A stretch of 64,000 nucleotides of DNA from contig CM037846.1 in NCBI GenBank assembly GCA_021234535.1, positions 16,380,150 to 16,444,149 on the forward strand. Direction: 5' to 3'. The notes under the pieces were generated by a model. The model made no database searches. It had not been told where the DNA came from and was given only the letters and a program-made list of their open reading frames with translations. A program made the position numbers and the translations under genes. Origin of the DNA: Stichopus chloronotus. Its lineage: Eukaryota > Echinodermata > Holothuroidea > Aspidochirotida > Stichopodidae. Each line of letters starts with the position of its first letter. Positions within the stretch are counted from its first letter, which is position 1. Shown here in pieces: positions 11,851 through 24,257 of this stretch.

Positions 11851-13640
11851 TGTATTACGGTTCCTAGCTGCACATAGCGTCGTCCAATAGCTCCTCATTC
11901 TCTTTCTTCTCCCATAGTGTTCCTAAACTGGAGCATGTTCCTGGAGTGCATGATAGCGTCAAAGTCTTAGTTGGTGATATGTGTATATTCTCTTGCTGGA
12001 GAAATGACTTGGTCCACCAGGCTGAGGGGGGGGGGGGGGGGGATAGTGAGTTAGAATAAACAAGATCAACGCTAATGCGCATTTGTCCCTTTCCGTCTTC
12101 TTGAACGATTCTATAATTGAGGACAGTTGTTTTGGCTGTTGATTTTCTTCAGATTTTTGTTTGCTGACAAGACCCTTTTCACTCTGTTACGAGTTGATGA
12201 GACTGCAAGAGAGGTTGTTCTTTAAGTTTTCCTCGTGATCCTTTTGATTGATGAAACCTTACTATTTGACAATGAACTGCACACTGTTGGACCTTTAGCT
12301 TTTCCTATAGAATTTGTGCCTCAACTTTGGCATGGTTGCTGGATGCTGTTTTTTCCTGTTGGTATTTTCTTTAATTATACAGACGACGTCTGCTGACTGC
12401 CCATTGACACAGGCAATCAATACCCATCTCCTTTTGAGCATGTCTCCAAGCAAGGGCGAGCTCGAGGCGATGTTTGTCCGACAGGAAGATGTTATAGAAG
12501 GAGATACATCCGAAATTTCTTCCTTTGTGCATAACTGGTGCCGCCAAGATCAACTTACAGATTCATTCGGCCTAAAGGGCCTCTGCAGTCAAACCTTGAT
12601 GACCTTTGACTAACGGCATTCCATTTGCAAAGCTAGGGAGAGACTATAAGCATACTCATGAATATTATCTATAGGATAATATAGAAGAATCGTAAATAGC
12701 AAAATAATGTTTATTCCTGTCTACTGAGATACTTTCTGGCTGAATTTGCCAGTGGCAGATGACTTTTGGTACAAATCTGTTCAGAAGATATGCTTATACC
12801 AGTTTTGAAAGAAGAAATTCAAAAAGTTAAGTAAGATGTATATCACACCTATCCTGCGCTTGAATATTTAAAGTGTATGACGTCTTTTTCCATAGCTATA
12901 ACATTAACATTGCTCTACGGAATCCTTTGCAGAGGATATAAGCAGGCGTGAATATTTGTTACTTGGATAACAACTGGAACTTGGATATATTACAAAAGAC
13001 TAAAAAGTCTTCAGAGGAAATCAAATAGGATAAACACAATTGAACTTTCTGATGTGACTCCATCTGTTACAACTCCGTGTCCCCGCATTCTAGCTGTTAA
13101 GCAACGATAATAGGAAAGAGTAGGGCATCCTTTTGCTTTAGTGTGATACATCCACATTCGAGTTGGTGTCAAAGTAACCAGAATTCACAAATGCTTATAC
13201 CCTATGAAAGAGGATTATGTAGAACAATGATTTGATGAGAGCCTTGTTGGCGACAGTCAAGTCAGGACCACTGGCTCACAAAATTGTTATGTGTCGGAAT
13301 ACGTTGTAACTTTGAAATCAATTTTCAAAAAAAAATAGCTACTGGCAATGCTATATCTATAGAAAACAATCAGTGTAAATTAACAACGTAGCAGACGACA
13401 TGAAACTTTGACATTCAAGTTCCTAACAACCTTTAGACCATCGAAAATTTGTAAAAGGTGGACAAAGCAGATGTTCTTGATTGCAACTACTTGGGTACAA
13501 ACGAATAAGTTTCTCTTTTTCTATAACACGTCCTTTGTAAAATCCAACCCTGTCAACCATAAGCTACTCTCTGAATTCACTGATGTAATGTAAGAAAAAT
13601 CTATACTTTTAATCATTCATGTCATATCCCCATTCTGCAG
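11851..13640. other. Rest of intron 1 of copy 1
   Basis: Intronic by position. A G homopolymer sits at about 12027-12042. The 99-residue frame at 12314-12613 starts with a hydrophobic segment but has no recognisable domain and no counterpart in the other units, so it is not called as a gene. A short acceptor-type CATTCTGCAG ends the intron at 13640. Confidence 0.5.
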
Positions 13641-13758
13641 GTACGCATCGGTCAAACGAAATTTGGAAAGTTTTCCAAAACATCCAGCTACTAAGTTCAT
13701 CTTTGTTAAGGATATTGTGCCTGCCATAAGTGGACATGTTGAATTCCTTCCTGAAAAG
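13641..13758 (+). CDS. Sulfotransferase-like copy 1, exon 2
   Basis: Starts after TTCTGCAG with the last base of the split Ser codon, then Tyr-Ala-Ser-Val-Lys. It contains the conserved KFIFVKDI strand and ends at Pro-Glu-Lys before a GTATAG donor. The length is 118 nt, the same as copy 4. It supplies the linker between the 5'-phosphosulfate loop of exon 1 and the 3'-phosphate site of exon 3. Confidence 0.82.
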
Positions 13759-14534
13759 GTATAGTAATGGATTCTCAATTAAACAAGGAATGAATGAAAT
13801 ATACCACATCTACTGAAGGAAATAACGCATTTACTGAATTTTTTAAGTGATAGAGAGATAGACTGATGTACTGATATCCCCTATCCCCTAAACCTATAGC
13901 CTAGAATAAATAAATGGACCTACAGACAGATATGTAAGTAACATAGGTAAAAGACACAGAAATTATTGCAAGTGATTTTTACTTTGCACATCCTGTCAAT
14001 TAGAGCTTTCATGAGATCATTTCCATTCAAAAGTGGATAAAAACGATTGTGTGTGATCCACTGCCGTGTTGCATTGACTCTTGCTGGTGACAAATACACT
14101 ACAAGGTTACGGTATTTTGGCTTTGCAATGGTAAAGACAATGTAAGGGTGTTTGAAATTGTTACATTGAGAAATGTTCATCTTCACTCTTATTTTTGAAA
14201 GACAAAAGTATCGTTCGACAACACATGAGCTTAAAGGATCTTTATTCGTAGGCCAATTCGATTCATCCACAAGTGAAGGGTATTGTGATGAGCTCTCCAT
14301 GAGCCTTCTTTCTGAATAACTTATTCAAAGTGTATAAAAAATATGACCAAATTACACAGAGAGAACAATTAACATCAATAGCATGACATGAGGGAGCTTT
14401 GGCAGGTACAAGTTTTCAGATACACATACAACAATTAGCTTAGCATACGCATTAAGCAATTCGCATTAAGTAATTCATTATCTATTCAATCTGATGCATT
14501 GCCATCACGTATTCAATCTCCGTCCGTAATGTAG

Positions 14535-15051
14535 GTGCCAGTCAAACATGTCTTCCTAATTCGCCATCCTCATCGGTATCTGACATCGAATCGTATTCAC
14601 ATCATGAGGATGCTAAGGAAATCTTCCTACGACGTTAGGGACGATATAATCATGAGGACCGGCGAGGACGAAATATTAAAGATGTGGAAATATGTTCGAG
14701 AGAATATCGACCCCAATCCTCTAATAATAGATAGTGATCAATACCTTCGAGCTCCGGAGAAAATACTCCCAAAGCTTTTCCAAGAGATCGGTATTCCATG
14801 GAAGGATTCATATCTTTCATGGGACGAATCAGATGACATCATCACTACATGGAATGGAGCCCTGGAACAAATGTTTGCCGACAAAGTTATGCAAAGTCAT
14901 ATTTTTAAACGAGCATTCGAAAGCTCGAAATTTCATGCCGCTTGAAAAACCGATTCCCAAGAGACAAGAACTACACCCAGATGTCATACCATTAGTTGAT
15001 AAATACATGCCAGGGTATGAAGAGATGTCAAGAAATCTGCTGCAGGCCTGA
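14535..15051 (+). CDS. Sulfotransferase-like copy 1, exon 3, late frameshift
   Basis: Begins after GTAG with Val-Pro-Val-Lys. IRHPHRYLTSNR carries the Arg and, eight residues later, the Ser expected to hold the PAPS 3'-phosphate. The frame runs to a stop at 14943-14945 after SSKFHAA, giving a 260-residue product. Copies 2 and 4 continue for about 35 more residues. Compared with copy 2 there is one extra base near 14938-14942. The lost tail is still readable in the next frame to 15051 (PIPKRQELHPDVIPLVDKYM). The gene may be a recent pseudogene, a working shorter protein, or an assembly error. Confidence 0.8.
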
Positions 15052-17850
15052 TTTCTTTATGGTAATTATTAATACCTTTGTTTTACCCGTACTCGAATTG
15101 TAGTTGGGGAAACCAAGTCAGCCCTCCCATGCACTGTTCCCCCTGAACCGTTGGTTTGCAGCAAAGTTTGAACAATTTCGAAACAGAAAAAAGAAACCTA
15201 TACCTCTCTTCATTTGCATATTACATCGTCTATGATCTCGTAAACGTTTTCAAAAACACTGATTCCATACTTGTATGTAACTTCAGCTCCATCAATATTG
15301 TTGTAGATAAAGTTAACTGCACCAAAGATAACACGAGAGTGACATGTGATTCGTCCCCGTTATGCATCATAACAGGCCTTGTAGGCTTCAAACCTGTGCT
15401 CTCGAATGGCCGTGTGAAGTAGTCCGTTGAACCTATACCATAGATAAAGTGGTTAGACTATATAAGGTATACACACATCTTAGATCTTACGTTTTCGTTG
15501 TGGAGTTATGTGTCACATTTGACTTTCGATCACCGTTTGTGCTTTCCACAATTCATAGCAAAGTAAACATGGACTAAGACTTATCTTTGGGTAAAATGAA
15601 TGGATGGCAAAATTTTTTCCAATTTCACGTTTTATGCTTCAAGTATAAGGTAAAGTACCTGGGTACTGTATATGTTGTTCTAGAAATTAGGAAAATAATT
15701 ACTGATCTTATACTTTGCATAAGGGAGGGCAAATGTATGGGTGGTGCAAAAGTCAAAACCTTTGAAATTTTCTCCTTGATAACCAGATCAGCCTAATGTT
15801 ATGTACAAATGTGCTTATATTGTAACTATTCAAGGCATTCGTATGTTTTACCAGGTAAACAAAATTTAATAAAATCTAACAAAATACAGTTAGAAAAATA
15901 GTAATCATTAACTTATCCATCAATTTTATCCGCTTTCTTCCTCTGGGAAAAAAATCAGACAATATAGCAAAACTTATTTTCTCAAAATAATCAACAGATG
16001 CATTTATATAGAAACACTCTGAATTAGAATTTGACAGTGCTGTAATTGGATTAAGCTTTACATGGAGATTCTCTGATTGGTTGACAAGTGACCTCTGACC
16101 CTCAACTCTAGTGTTGCGATTATAAGACCTCGACAGCGCTCGTAATCTGATCATTGTATAACCAATGGTGACCGCTCTTGTCTCCTAATCGTTTTTCCCC
16201 TTTGCTCTCTTGCTGTCTTGTAAAAGCTCTGTCTCTCTGCTTGGTAGTCTCTCATTAAATTCAGTTGATTTGTGTGAGAGTCTCATCACCGAATAAATGA
16301 AACTCTGATCATCAAGATAAGTCTGTCTCTGACATCTCTCTCTCTCTCTTTATACTCCTTGTACATGAAAAATACGACTTTTCACTAGTATGACCTTTGA
16401 CTTCTAAACTTTGACCTATGACCTTAAATTTTGACGGTAGATACAACTTCAGACCCAGGGTCATCTATCTACCAACTTTGACCTTCGCCATTGTGGTGAA
16501 AAAGGATTTGTGGACGCATAGTTTTGAAATTGGAATCTATAAAATGTAGATAAAAATAGATAAAAATTTCTTGCAAGCATATTATATAGTCAAAAGCTTT
16601 TGTTGAAAGACTTTTTCTTACGATGAAAAGTCTATTGTACAATAGAGATGATTATGCCTATAGAAGTTATTTGAATTAAGGAATTTACATGATTGGCCTT
16701 TACCGATATCATTTCAATTGTCATATGAATATACCTCTTGTTTATGGAGAATGCAGTACTGTACATGTGCTTCCACTATAGGAGCCGGAGAAATAGTGGC
16801 ATCCGATATTAATTTACATTGCATAGGTATTGAAAAAAGATATATTTTATCATTAATGACTCTGTCTTTGTGGTTAGTACATAATGTTGCGAAAAATAAG
16901 GGTCAATTAGCAACAAGCAATTACTATATAAGCCTCTTGGTTTTTTTGTTTAGGCCTACATTATCATGTGTGCCACACTTGACTTTTCAATCATTACTGA
17001 CTTCAGCAATGAACTGATCATTGTGTTAGATCTAATGTAACAAGTGCTAAAGGCTAAAGTCATGCTCTTCAACACATTTTCCGTATAATTTAACGTACAC
17101 ATTTTTCCACAAAAAGAAAAAAAACAGCCACGGGGCTGATTTATGATTTTTTATCCTGCCTCATTTTTGTTTTCGCTCCTGGATTTATGAAGGTCAAGGG
17201 TCAAGATATATGATCCACTGGGAGCGTATTGGGCCAGTGTGTATACTGTGGCGGGATGTCTGTTTTGTTGGATGTCAGTTGTTTTCTTGTGGTGTATAAG
17301 CATGGCATATATGGAATAACAACATTCGTTGCATACTGAGAACTACTATGTCTGGAAGGAACAAAGAGGGCAGGAGGTTAACCAAGTTACCCACCTGGTG
17401 ATTTTTATTTCTGAGTTAGAAAACAAGTTACATCAATCTGAAAATACCGCATCCTACCAACCGACTTGTGGGTAGGGGTAAAGGTAGGTATAAGCGCACT
17501 TTACATGACTGTATATTGCACTAACCTTTAAATTAAGTGTTGAAATTGAGACCTTCTCTTTGGAAGATCAATGTCTGAGAGTCGATGTTGGAATAACTTA
17601 TATTGAATTCAGGAACTACTTCTAAAGTATCGCTTCCTTTTGAGTTACGCGATTGCATACCCATGTGTATGTATTGCAGTTCATGGTTGTATTTGCTTAA
17701 ATGTTACTTCCTTTGAGTTACCATTGAATATACTTGCATGTATGAATTGTGATCATTCGTTGAATTCATTTTCATTTCATTTTATATATTTTGCTGCTTC
17801 GGAACACATGTATAAATCAAGACAGAATTGCAGGTATTGTAACATGCAAA
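15052..17850. other. Intergenic region between copies 1 and 2
   Basis: No gene is supported. About 16140-16345 looks like the end of an LTR: a GTAAAAGC box, a CT-rich stretch, AATAAA near 16293 and then CTCTGACA, followed by a (CT)n run. Its left end and target duplication were not found, so it is only a suggestion. About 16860-17100 matches 59935-60180. From about 17130 the sequence matches 36850-37030 and 41330-41500, the left part of the duplicated unit that holds copy 2. Confidence 0.45.
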
Positions 17851-18261
17851 CAGTGGCGGCGCTAGGAGGGGGGGGGGGGACATGAGGGGGCATTTTCCCC
17901 CTTAGATTGTTTCCTTGCCCCCTAGTTGCCCCCCCCCCCAATTCCCAAAGAAAAAAGTTGGGAACCTTGGAGTACGGTCAGCCGAAAAGATAAATAATAT
18001 AAAAATAAATAATATACCTCTCTTGGGACTTAATTTTCCACCCACAGATATGCTAAAACTTCAGAGCTTCCGGAGGTTTCGCCACCCTGGACCCCCACCT
18101 GGGCTTTGCCCCTGGACCCCACCAGGGACCCTCGGGCGGGGCCCTGGAACCCACCAGCTCGGTTAGCGTTCGGTTTCGCGCTGAGCGAAAACCTTCGCCC
18201 CCCAATATTTTCCTCTGCCCTCAGTTTGCCCTCTAAGTCTGACATCCTGACGCCGCCACTG
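17851..18261. mobile_element. 411-bp hAT-type MITE with 8-bp target duplication
   Basis: Ends are CAGTGGCGGCG at 17851 and the inverted CGCCGCCACTG ending at 18261. It is flanked on both sides by the same 8 bp, CATGCAAA (17843-17850 and 18262-18269). Eight-base duplications and CAG-type ends are typical of hAT transposons. The duplicated unit upstream of copy 4 has the uninterrupted site near 42560-42580, where a GTAACATACAAA word continues straight into the right-flank sequence. It has no transposase; the overlapping frames on both strands are shadows of a GC-rich, G/C-run sequence. It was mobilised, if at all, by an autonomous hAT elsewhere. Confidence 0.9.
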
Positions 18262-20330
18262 CATGCAAATGGGAGAAATAAGATTTCAAAATTTACAAGG
18301 CAGTTTCGAAAGGAAGTGCTGCAAAAACCTCCAGCGAGGTTAGGAAGTACAGCCCTCCATATAGCAAACAAAAATGAAAAGAGGAAAAAAATAAGGAAGT
18401 CTAGAACTCCAAACAAAGCCTCTTGCATACCTCCCTTCCACAATCTCCTTCCTCCCACATCCCCTACACACCAACACAAGAGTAAAGAAACGAAGAGAAA
18501 GGAAGCTAAAAAATGTTTCATGGTATTTCTAAAGGAGAATAAGGACAAATTCGTTTCTAAGCACCATGGAAGATGAGTTCCATAACGAACCCTATGCAAA
18601 ACGCTGCTGCACAAAAGGGTGGTGCTGTTACTCAATATCGATTGTATGCAGCATATTCTGATGTATGATATACTGTTAAAGTGGAAATTGAGTTGATATT
18701 GATAAATTTGTGAGGATTTCTAATCAATGATTTTGCTTTTGCACATCACATTACTGTAGGCTACTTAATTAGCATAACAAGTCCGAGTTCCACATCTTAT
18801 AGTTTTAAAAGCAATAAACGTTTTTTGAGTTTTAGCCAGTTTGTGTGCGTATAGAGGGCACTAAACTAAAAAAAATGCCTAGTCATGAATTCATTAATAT
18901 GAAATTTTCGACTTAATCAGTCAATAAAGACCATTTTATGAGACACGTGACAGTCTTTTACAGCTTACCTAACACCTCGTTTTGACCAGTTGACGTTAAC
19001 AGTTCCGGACCAAGATTTTAGATTTAGAAAAAAAAAGAAATGGTGGGTAAAGAAGCGAGGAATCCAGTGCCAAGGTTGAGTTTACCAAGTGGGGTCTTAT
19101 GGCAGCTGCCGGAGTCCAGGATAAAAGCCCCTCTGGGAACCCATGCAAAATGTATCAACGCAAAGATTCTAAAACGATTACTTTTCGGCTTTTCCTCTTA
19201 AGTTGACAAGATGAGACTTTAGAATCCCCCTATGAATTCCAGGGGTGAAGCCTCTAAAGCTCTTACGTTTTAGCATACATCTCTGGGTGAAAAATTAAAT
19301 CACACGAGAGTATAGTTCAAGCATGAACTCTTACGATTCCATGTGGGGTCCAGGGGCAAATTCCGATGGGGGTCCAGGAGGCGAAGTCCCCGTATGTTAT
19401 GCGGTTATAGCATATCTCTGGGTGAAGAATTAAGTCTTATAGACTTCCTGGAACAGAAAGATAAGTGCAGAATTATGAATGGAGAATAGCCGTTTACATA
19501 AATATATTGGTCAGGTCACTTCAGTTGGGTGGGGAACAATGGGGGGGGGGGCAAAGAGGAATATTTAAAGACAACGATCGTCTCACAAATTGCATGTGCA
19601 CCGAACTTAATTAGCGCTGTACTGCATGTATTGTGGCGTTGTTTGTGTAACGGTCAACCGTTGTTAACAACTCCATGCACTGAACAATAAGGCAAAGTAA
19701 AATGCGGAAGTGAATATAACGAATTCTGAGGAGCTCTATTCGTGAAACGAATTCGTGAGACGTGAGACCCTTTGACTGCAAACAATTCAGATGTCCAGGG
19801 CTATTTTAGCCACCGTACATTTAAAGTCAAGATATTTAACTCATTCCAGAGGAAGGGATCGGCCTCTTATTGAAAAGCTCTCTACGTGCGTTTAAAAAAG
19901 GGTTGTACGTGCTGTTGATGTCTAGTCTTTGAGTATTGAGTGTTCAAATGTGAATGTTAATCTCATGATGTATTCCGTCACTTGTTTTCATGACAATATT
20001 TAAAACAGCTTTTTAAGGTCTAAGATGGGCGATAAAAGTGGTCAAAACAGCATCACTGTACGAAAGCTGATAAATGTGGTTTCTGTATGACTGAAAATCA
20101 TTGTGATTACACGTACCCAGAGGTGTGAGAATACCGGAAGCCCTCCTACACTTTGGAAAGAAAGAACATGGTATGGTTAAACTTATGTTTCCTCCACACT
20201 AAGGAGGACTGAAGGTGAAGTAAAATCTGTTTTCGATGGTTTACGTAGCGACGATATGGTAACGATCAGCACTTTGGTTAGAACCAATCGAGTTGTCATT
20301 TCAAGCAAGGGAGGAAACCTGAGCTGCTAT
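18262..20330. other. Upstream region of copy 2
   Basis: Right of the MITE the sequence again follows the copy 4 unit: 18270-18360 with 42580-42670, and 18530-18830 with 44300-44590. The last few hundred bases, 20030-20330, match 44745-45020 and 60290-60640. No open frame here is supported. Confidence 0.5.
19211..19450 (-). repeat. Two reversed interior pieces of the hAT-type MITE
   Basis: Two successive stretches (about 19230-19310 and 19341-19445) each match the reverse complement of the MITE interior at about 18010-18130. Shared words are TTTTAGCATA, CTCTGGGTGAA, AATTAAGT and GGGGTCCAGGGGC. Neither has the inverted terminal repeats. They look like a tandem remnant of a related, larger element. 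Confidence 0.65.
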
Positions 20331-20375
20331 AGTGGAGATGGCCACTGTTAGAGGGAATCAGTTGTGTGTACGTGT
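20331..20375 (+). promoter_or_regulatory. Conserved upstream block of copy 2
   Basis: A 45-bp stretch (AGTGGAGAT…CACTGTTAGAGG…TTGTGTGT) is conserved 250-320 bp upstream of the ATG in copies 2, 3 and 4, and in part at 60630-60675. It could be a core promoter or a 5' non-coding exon; the acceptor-like TTTCAAG just before each ATG fits the second idea. No TATA box is clear. Confidence 0.4.
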
Positions 20376-20627
20376 ATTAGCTACCATATACCATATACAA
20401 TGTCTTTCATTGGTGAGCTACATCCGCATTGGGGTTTGGCACAAATAACTGATGATGATAACGATGGTGATGGTGGTGATGATAACGGTGATCATGGTGA
20501 TTATATGCCAACGGTAATGCCGATGAAAGTTATGGTAACTCATGAGCTCATGACATGTTACGAAGTGTACAAATATGTATCTCGATCTTTTCTTTTTCTT
20601 TTTCGATTTCTGTTTTTTTTTTTCAAG

Positions 20628-20881
20628 ATGGCTGAAATCAAAGGAAATGATCCTCTGCGAGTTATGTTTTGGGTAATTCCTCGTTCTGCTTCGACGGTTT
20701 TTACAAAATTTATGAGTTTTGTTGATAACGTCGAGATTTGGCATGAACCTTACCATATAAGTTTTATCAACGATGTAGACTGGCTTTCGGATAAGAAGGA
20801 TCAACTGGCAATGACGAAACGATTGTATGACATGTATCCTGAGGATAAACGAGGAAATTTGCGTCCGTTGAACACTTTCTC
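20628..20881 (+). CDS. Sulfotransferase-like copy 2, exon 1 (intact gene)
   Basis: Copy 2 is the only complete gene of the cluster: exons 20628-20881, 24143-24257 and 26775-27284 join in frame to 292 aa, the usual size of cytosolic sulfotransferases. There is no signal peptide or membrane segment. Exon 1 gives residues 1-84: RVMFWVIPRSAST places the 5'-phosphosulfate loop at residues 18-23, and WHEPY follows at 38-42. The start MAEIKGNDP is chosen because all paralogues align from there and a T-rich tract with AG lies just before the ATG. The donor GTACGT is at 20882. The acceptor substrate is unknown. It differs from copy 1 at many positions, so the duplication is not very recent. Confidence 0.88.
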
Positions 20882-21097
20882 GTACGTTCACACTTTATAA
20901 CTTCAAGCATGATTTGAATTCACTCTTGTTCAACTTAGTAATTTAACCCACTGAACTAACTGTCATGGTTAGTCACTCAAACTTGAGAATCCGGGTAGCA
21001 AGGTCTATATACGCAAACAGGAACAAATTTGTTAGCGGGTTTATTAATTTTGAGCGAAAAACGGTATGTCTCTTACACTGTTAAAAGTACATATATC

Positions 21098-21757
21098 CAG
21101 TGGCGGCGCTAGGGGGGGGGGGGGGGGGATGAGGGGGCATTTGCCCCTCCAGATTGTTTCCTTGCCCCCCAGTTGCTCCCGAGTTGCTCTCACCCTTCCC
21201 AATCAGATCTTGTTCTCATCCAAAATTAATTTAATCACAAAACTATGTATTGGCATTGGATTGAATACGAACAGCTTCCGGGGAACCATGATTGATAAAT
21301 GCCTAATTTATGTTACACAGGCTGACAGTTTTCATATCATGCCCGGTAGCCACTTCAACAGTAGGCCAGCCTGGTCAGACCAATTGTCTCTGGAATGTTT
21401 ACCGTCCAGCATAAGGGAAGGGCGAGTAGGTGGTTGTTTTCCTAAATATAGGAATGTCGTTGTTTTCCTAAATATAGGACTGGAATGGAAGTTTATGTAG
21501 CCTATGTATGTGTGTGTACTCGGTGGTACCGCGCAAATGTGAAATGGTACTCCCAAAGAAAAAAGTTGGGAACCTTGGAGTACGGTCAACCGAAAAAATA
21601 AATAATATAAAAATAATTAATATACCTCTCTTTGGGCTTAATTTTCCACCCAGAGATATGCTAAAACCTCAGAGCTTGGCCCGCGAAAATCTTTGCCCCC
21701 CAACATTTTCCTCTGCCTTCAGTTTGCCCCCCCCCCCCAAGTTTGACATTCTGGCGT
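21098..21757. mobile_element. Damaged relative of the hAT-type MITE in intron 1
   Basis: Starts with the same CAGTGGCGGCGCTAGG and G-run as the element at 17851. From about 21549 it matches its interior (AAAGAAAAAAGTTGGGAACC). About 340 bp at 21205-21548 have no counterpart in that copy. The right terminal inverted repeat is missing: matching stops at CTGGCG near 21757. It also lacks the GGACCCC-rich middle. It may be a longer relative or a copy hit by another insertion. Confidence 0.75.
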
Positions 21758-24142
21758 TTTTCTTTGAAAACTTAAAATTCTCAATGTGTTGGTTTATTTC
21801 AGTTTATTCAAAGAGGAACTTTAGAAACAAACAAGTAGAGTGCTGGAAGAAATTACGATGACCCTAACTAAGAAAAAAGAAATATTAGTACCGCTGGAGG
21901 AAAGGAGTGAATAAATGTGGGTCTTTTTTAGTCATAGGACATTATGTGTCATGTCAAATACAATGTGGCAAAAAGAAAACAGAATCAATCACTACTAATG
22001 ACAATTGCTCTATGTTCACATCTTGATTTTTTTTCTGGTGGGGGAGGTCAAAGGTATGAAAATTCCCCAAAAGTTTTCAAGGTCAGATTCGTGTGGAATC
22101 AATTTTGAAAATAAGGGGAACATCATGGGTATATGATGTAATTGGTGACTGATCGTCGTCAGGCTGAAAGGGTCCACAGGGAGGGGGTGTGACTCTCCCC
22201 TTTGGTAATGTTTGACGTGTGGAAGATGGGCTAGAAAAATGGTGCTATATATGATATTAGATTTGAATTGTGTATATCTCCAGGATTTCTTGTTTTTATG
22301 TAATGACGTTCATTTTTTTTAATTTTGCTTGGTGAGATATTCACAAGTTTGCAGGTGCAAATTCAATGTTCTTTTGAGATTTCGAGGGTGAAAAATGCCA
22401 AGGAGAGTCTGAGTGTATTTCGTAGTTTGTCGGTGCCAGTTCTTTACAAAAGAGGATGCTTTTTGTTTAAGATCCTAACACGTAAGACAAGCACAGGGCG
22501 TTGATCAATGAACAATGATCAAAACTGATGTAGATGATTCCTCATATTGCGGGTTGGGAGTAGCATTTTCTGTTGTGTTATAGTTATATAGGCATATTTA
22601 TTCCTATCTACAACAACAGAATTCACTATATATGAAACTCTTTTTGTACTGCACCTGTCTGCCAGGACCACATTGTCACTGTCGGAGAATTTATAGCTTG
22701 CAAATGTGCCAATGTAACCCTTAGCGCAGGTGACTCCTAATAAATAATTCTGACAGGTAGGCAGTATAGATTATAGGTAACTTCAAATTACAGTACTCAC
22801 TTGGCAAATCTTGGCAATCTGTTATAGAACAATATTTTGTCACATACTGTTTGTTCATTTACACCGCCATCACTCATATTTCGTCTACGTGCATTATCTA
22901 TGGCAGTGTGTGACCTTAACGCGTCTGCATGACAAAGGGCGTTTCTGTGGGACACTAGTCGAATCAGGTATGAATCACGCTGCAGGGACACAAGGGACAT
23001 TCATAAATTGGGGAAATATGTTGCGTTAAAATGACAGTCATGCATGGAAATGTCTCCTAATTTCATATCCTAAGAGAACATTAACATTAAATGGGAATAG
23101 AACATTTCTTTTTAAACCTTGCCCCTCTGTTTTGTCCTATAGCTCTATGTCTCTTCCAGTAATATATTCTTAATTGCTCCGGACCGACGGAGGAAGAGAG
23201 AATAATTGCCCCTGCAATGCTCCAAGACGGGCATTGGAGCAGTAAGTTAGTACATAAATCTTAATCTTAGAATGACAAAAAAAAAAAAAAAACTCTTGAC
23301 TCTTCAAAATCAACACATATCATCAGTTTAGTCACCCATTTTTCCTTTGTCGGAATAAAATATGAAATCATTCCATTCCTCTGCACTTAATTACACACGC
23401 AGATTTTCGTAGAACAGTTTAAAGGATTTCCCAGTCCCTCAAAAGGGGAAAAAAGTCCGCCCGTACTGCAGGTTTACAAAGAATTTAGGATAAGCTTACC
23501 AACAAGCCAGAGAATGAAGAGCGCACAAGAAACTGCATTGTTCCTAGTTTCGTACTCCTGAGAATTATATGAGTAAATGTTGTACCATCCCCACTGTTTA
23601 GCCTTAAAGTACACTGTGCAGTGTCCAAACTGTAGGGGCGTTGCATTTGCATATGAATAAAATCTATGGTAATCTGTTTCTGTTGCCAGGTGATGAGCTA
23701 CACACTGTGATATGTGTCTTTGGTTGAAGAGAGGAATATGGATAGTTCATTGTGACAATGGTTTTAAAATACTACTTTCACGTTCAACTGTGTTTTTTTT
23801 TTCTTCCTAAATAGGCCAATATACAGCCTGTACTAACTTGCTAACGATCTTTTTGTCTTCTTAAATTCAGAATACCTGCCTGGAAGATATTCAGCTGCGT
23901 AGATTATTTAACCTATCGGTTTTGTGGGGAAGGGGAATTCCTCTACAGCTCCCCCACGTCTATCCATTATGTATACATCCTTTTCAATTGGTAATCTTGC
24001 AGAGTGCATACAGTATATGCCATTTAAGTTTGTGTGAGGATTCACCGCAACAGTTGTTGAAATCGATTAGATGACTTTTGTTGTTTGCGGTGTTAGCATG
24101 CATTATTTAATCATTCATTCAGGAGTTTCCTGTCTTCTGCAG
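21758..24142. other. Rest of intron 1 of copy 2
   Basis: No gene. Two parts are duplicated elsewhere: 22020-22260 matches 46050-46270 in intron 1 of copy 4, and 22620-23960 matches 60900-62300 in the exon-1-less unit. The shared stretch includes ATTTGCATATGAAT near 23645 and 61940, an octamer-like word. The intron ends with TGTCTTCTGCAG. Confidence 0.55.
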
Positions 24143-24257
24143 GTACGAATTCGTCAAAAGGAATTTGGAAAATGAGCCGAAACAGTCTACGAAATTCATC
24201 TTCGTTAAAGACATGGCAATGGCAATTAATGGACATTTTGAATCCCTCCCTCAAAAG
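24143..24257 (+). CDS. Sulfotransferase-like copy 2, exon 2
   Basis: 115 nt, one codon shorter than in copies 1 and 4 (the gap falls after PKQ). It supplies residues 86-123: YEFVKRNLE…KFIFVKDMAMAINGHFE…PQK. It starts after TTCTGCAG, completes the split Ser codon and ends before a GTATGT donor. The frame into exon 3 is preserved. Confidence 0.86.

Noticed and set aside
12314..12613. 99-residue frame with a hydrophobic start inside intron 1 of copy 1
   Set aside because: No domain, no paralogue in the other units, and a similar-sized frame on the opposite strand; coding cannot be supported.
18030..18635. 201-residue minus-strand frame and the overlapping 156-residue + frame
   Set aside because: They run through the MITE and its G/C-rich interior on both strands; composition artefact.
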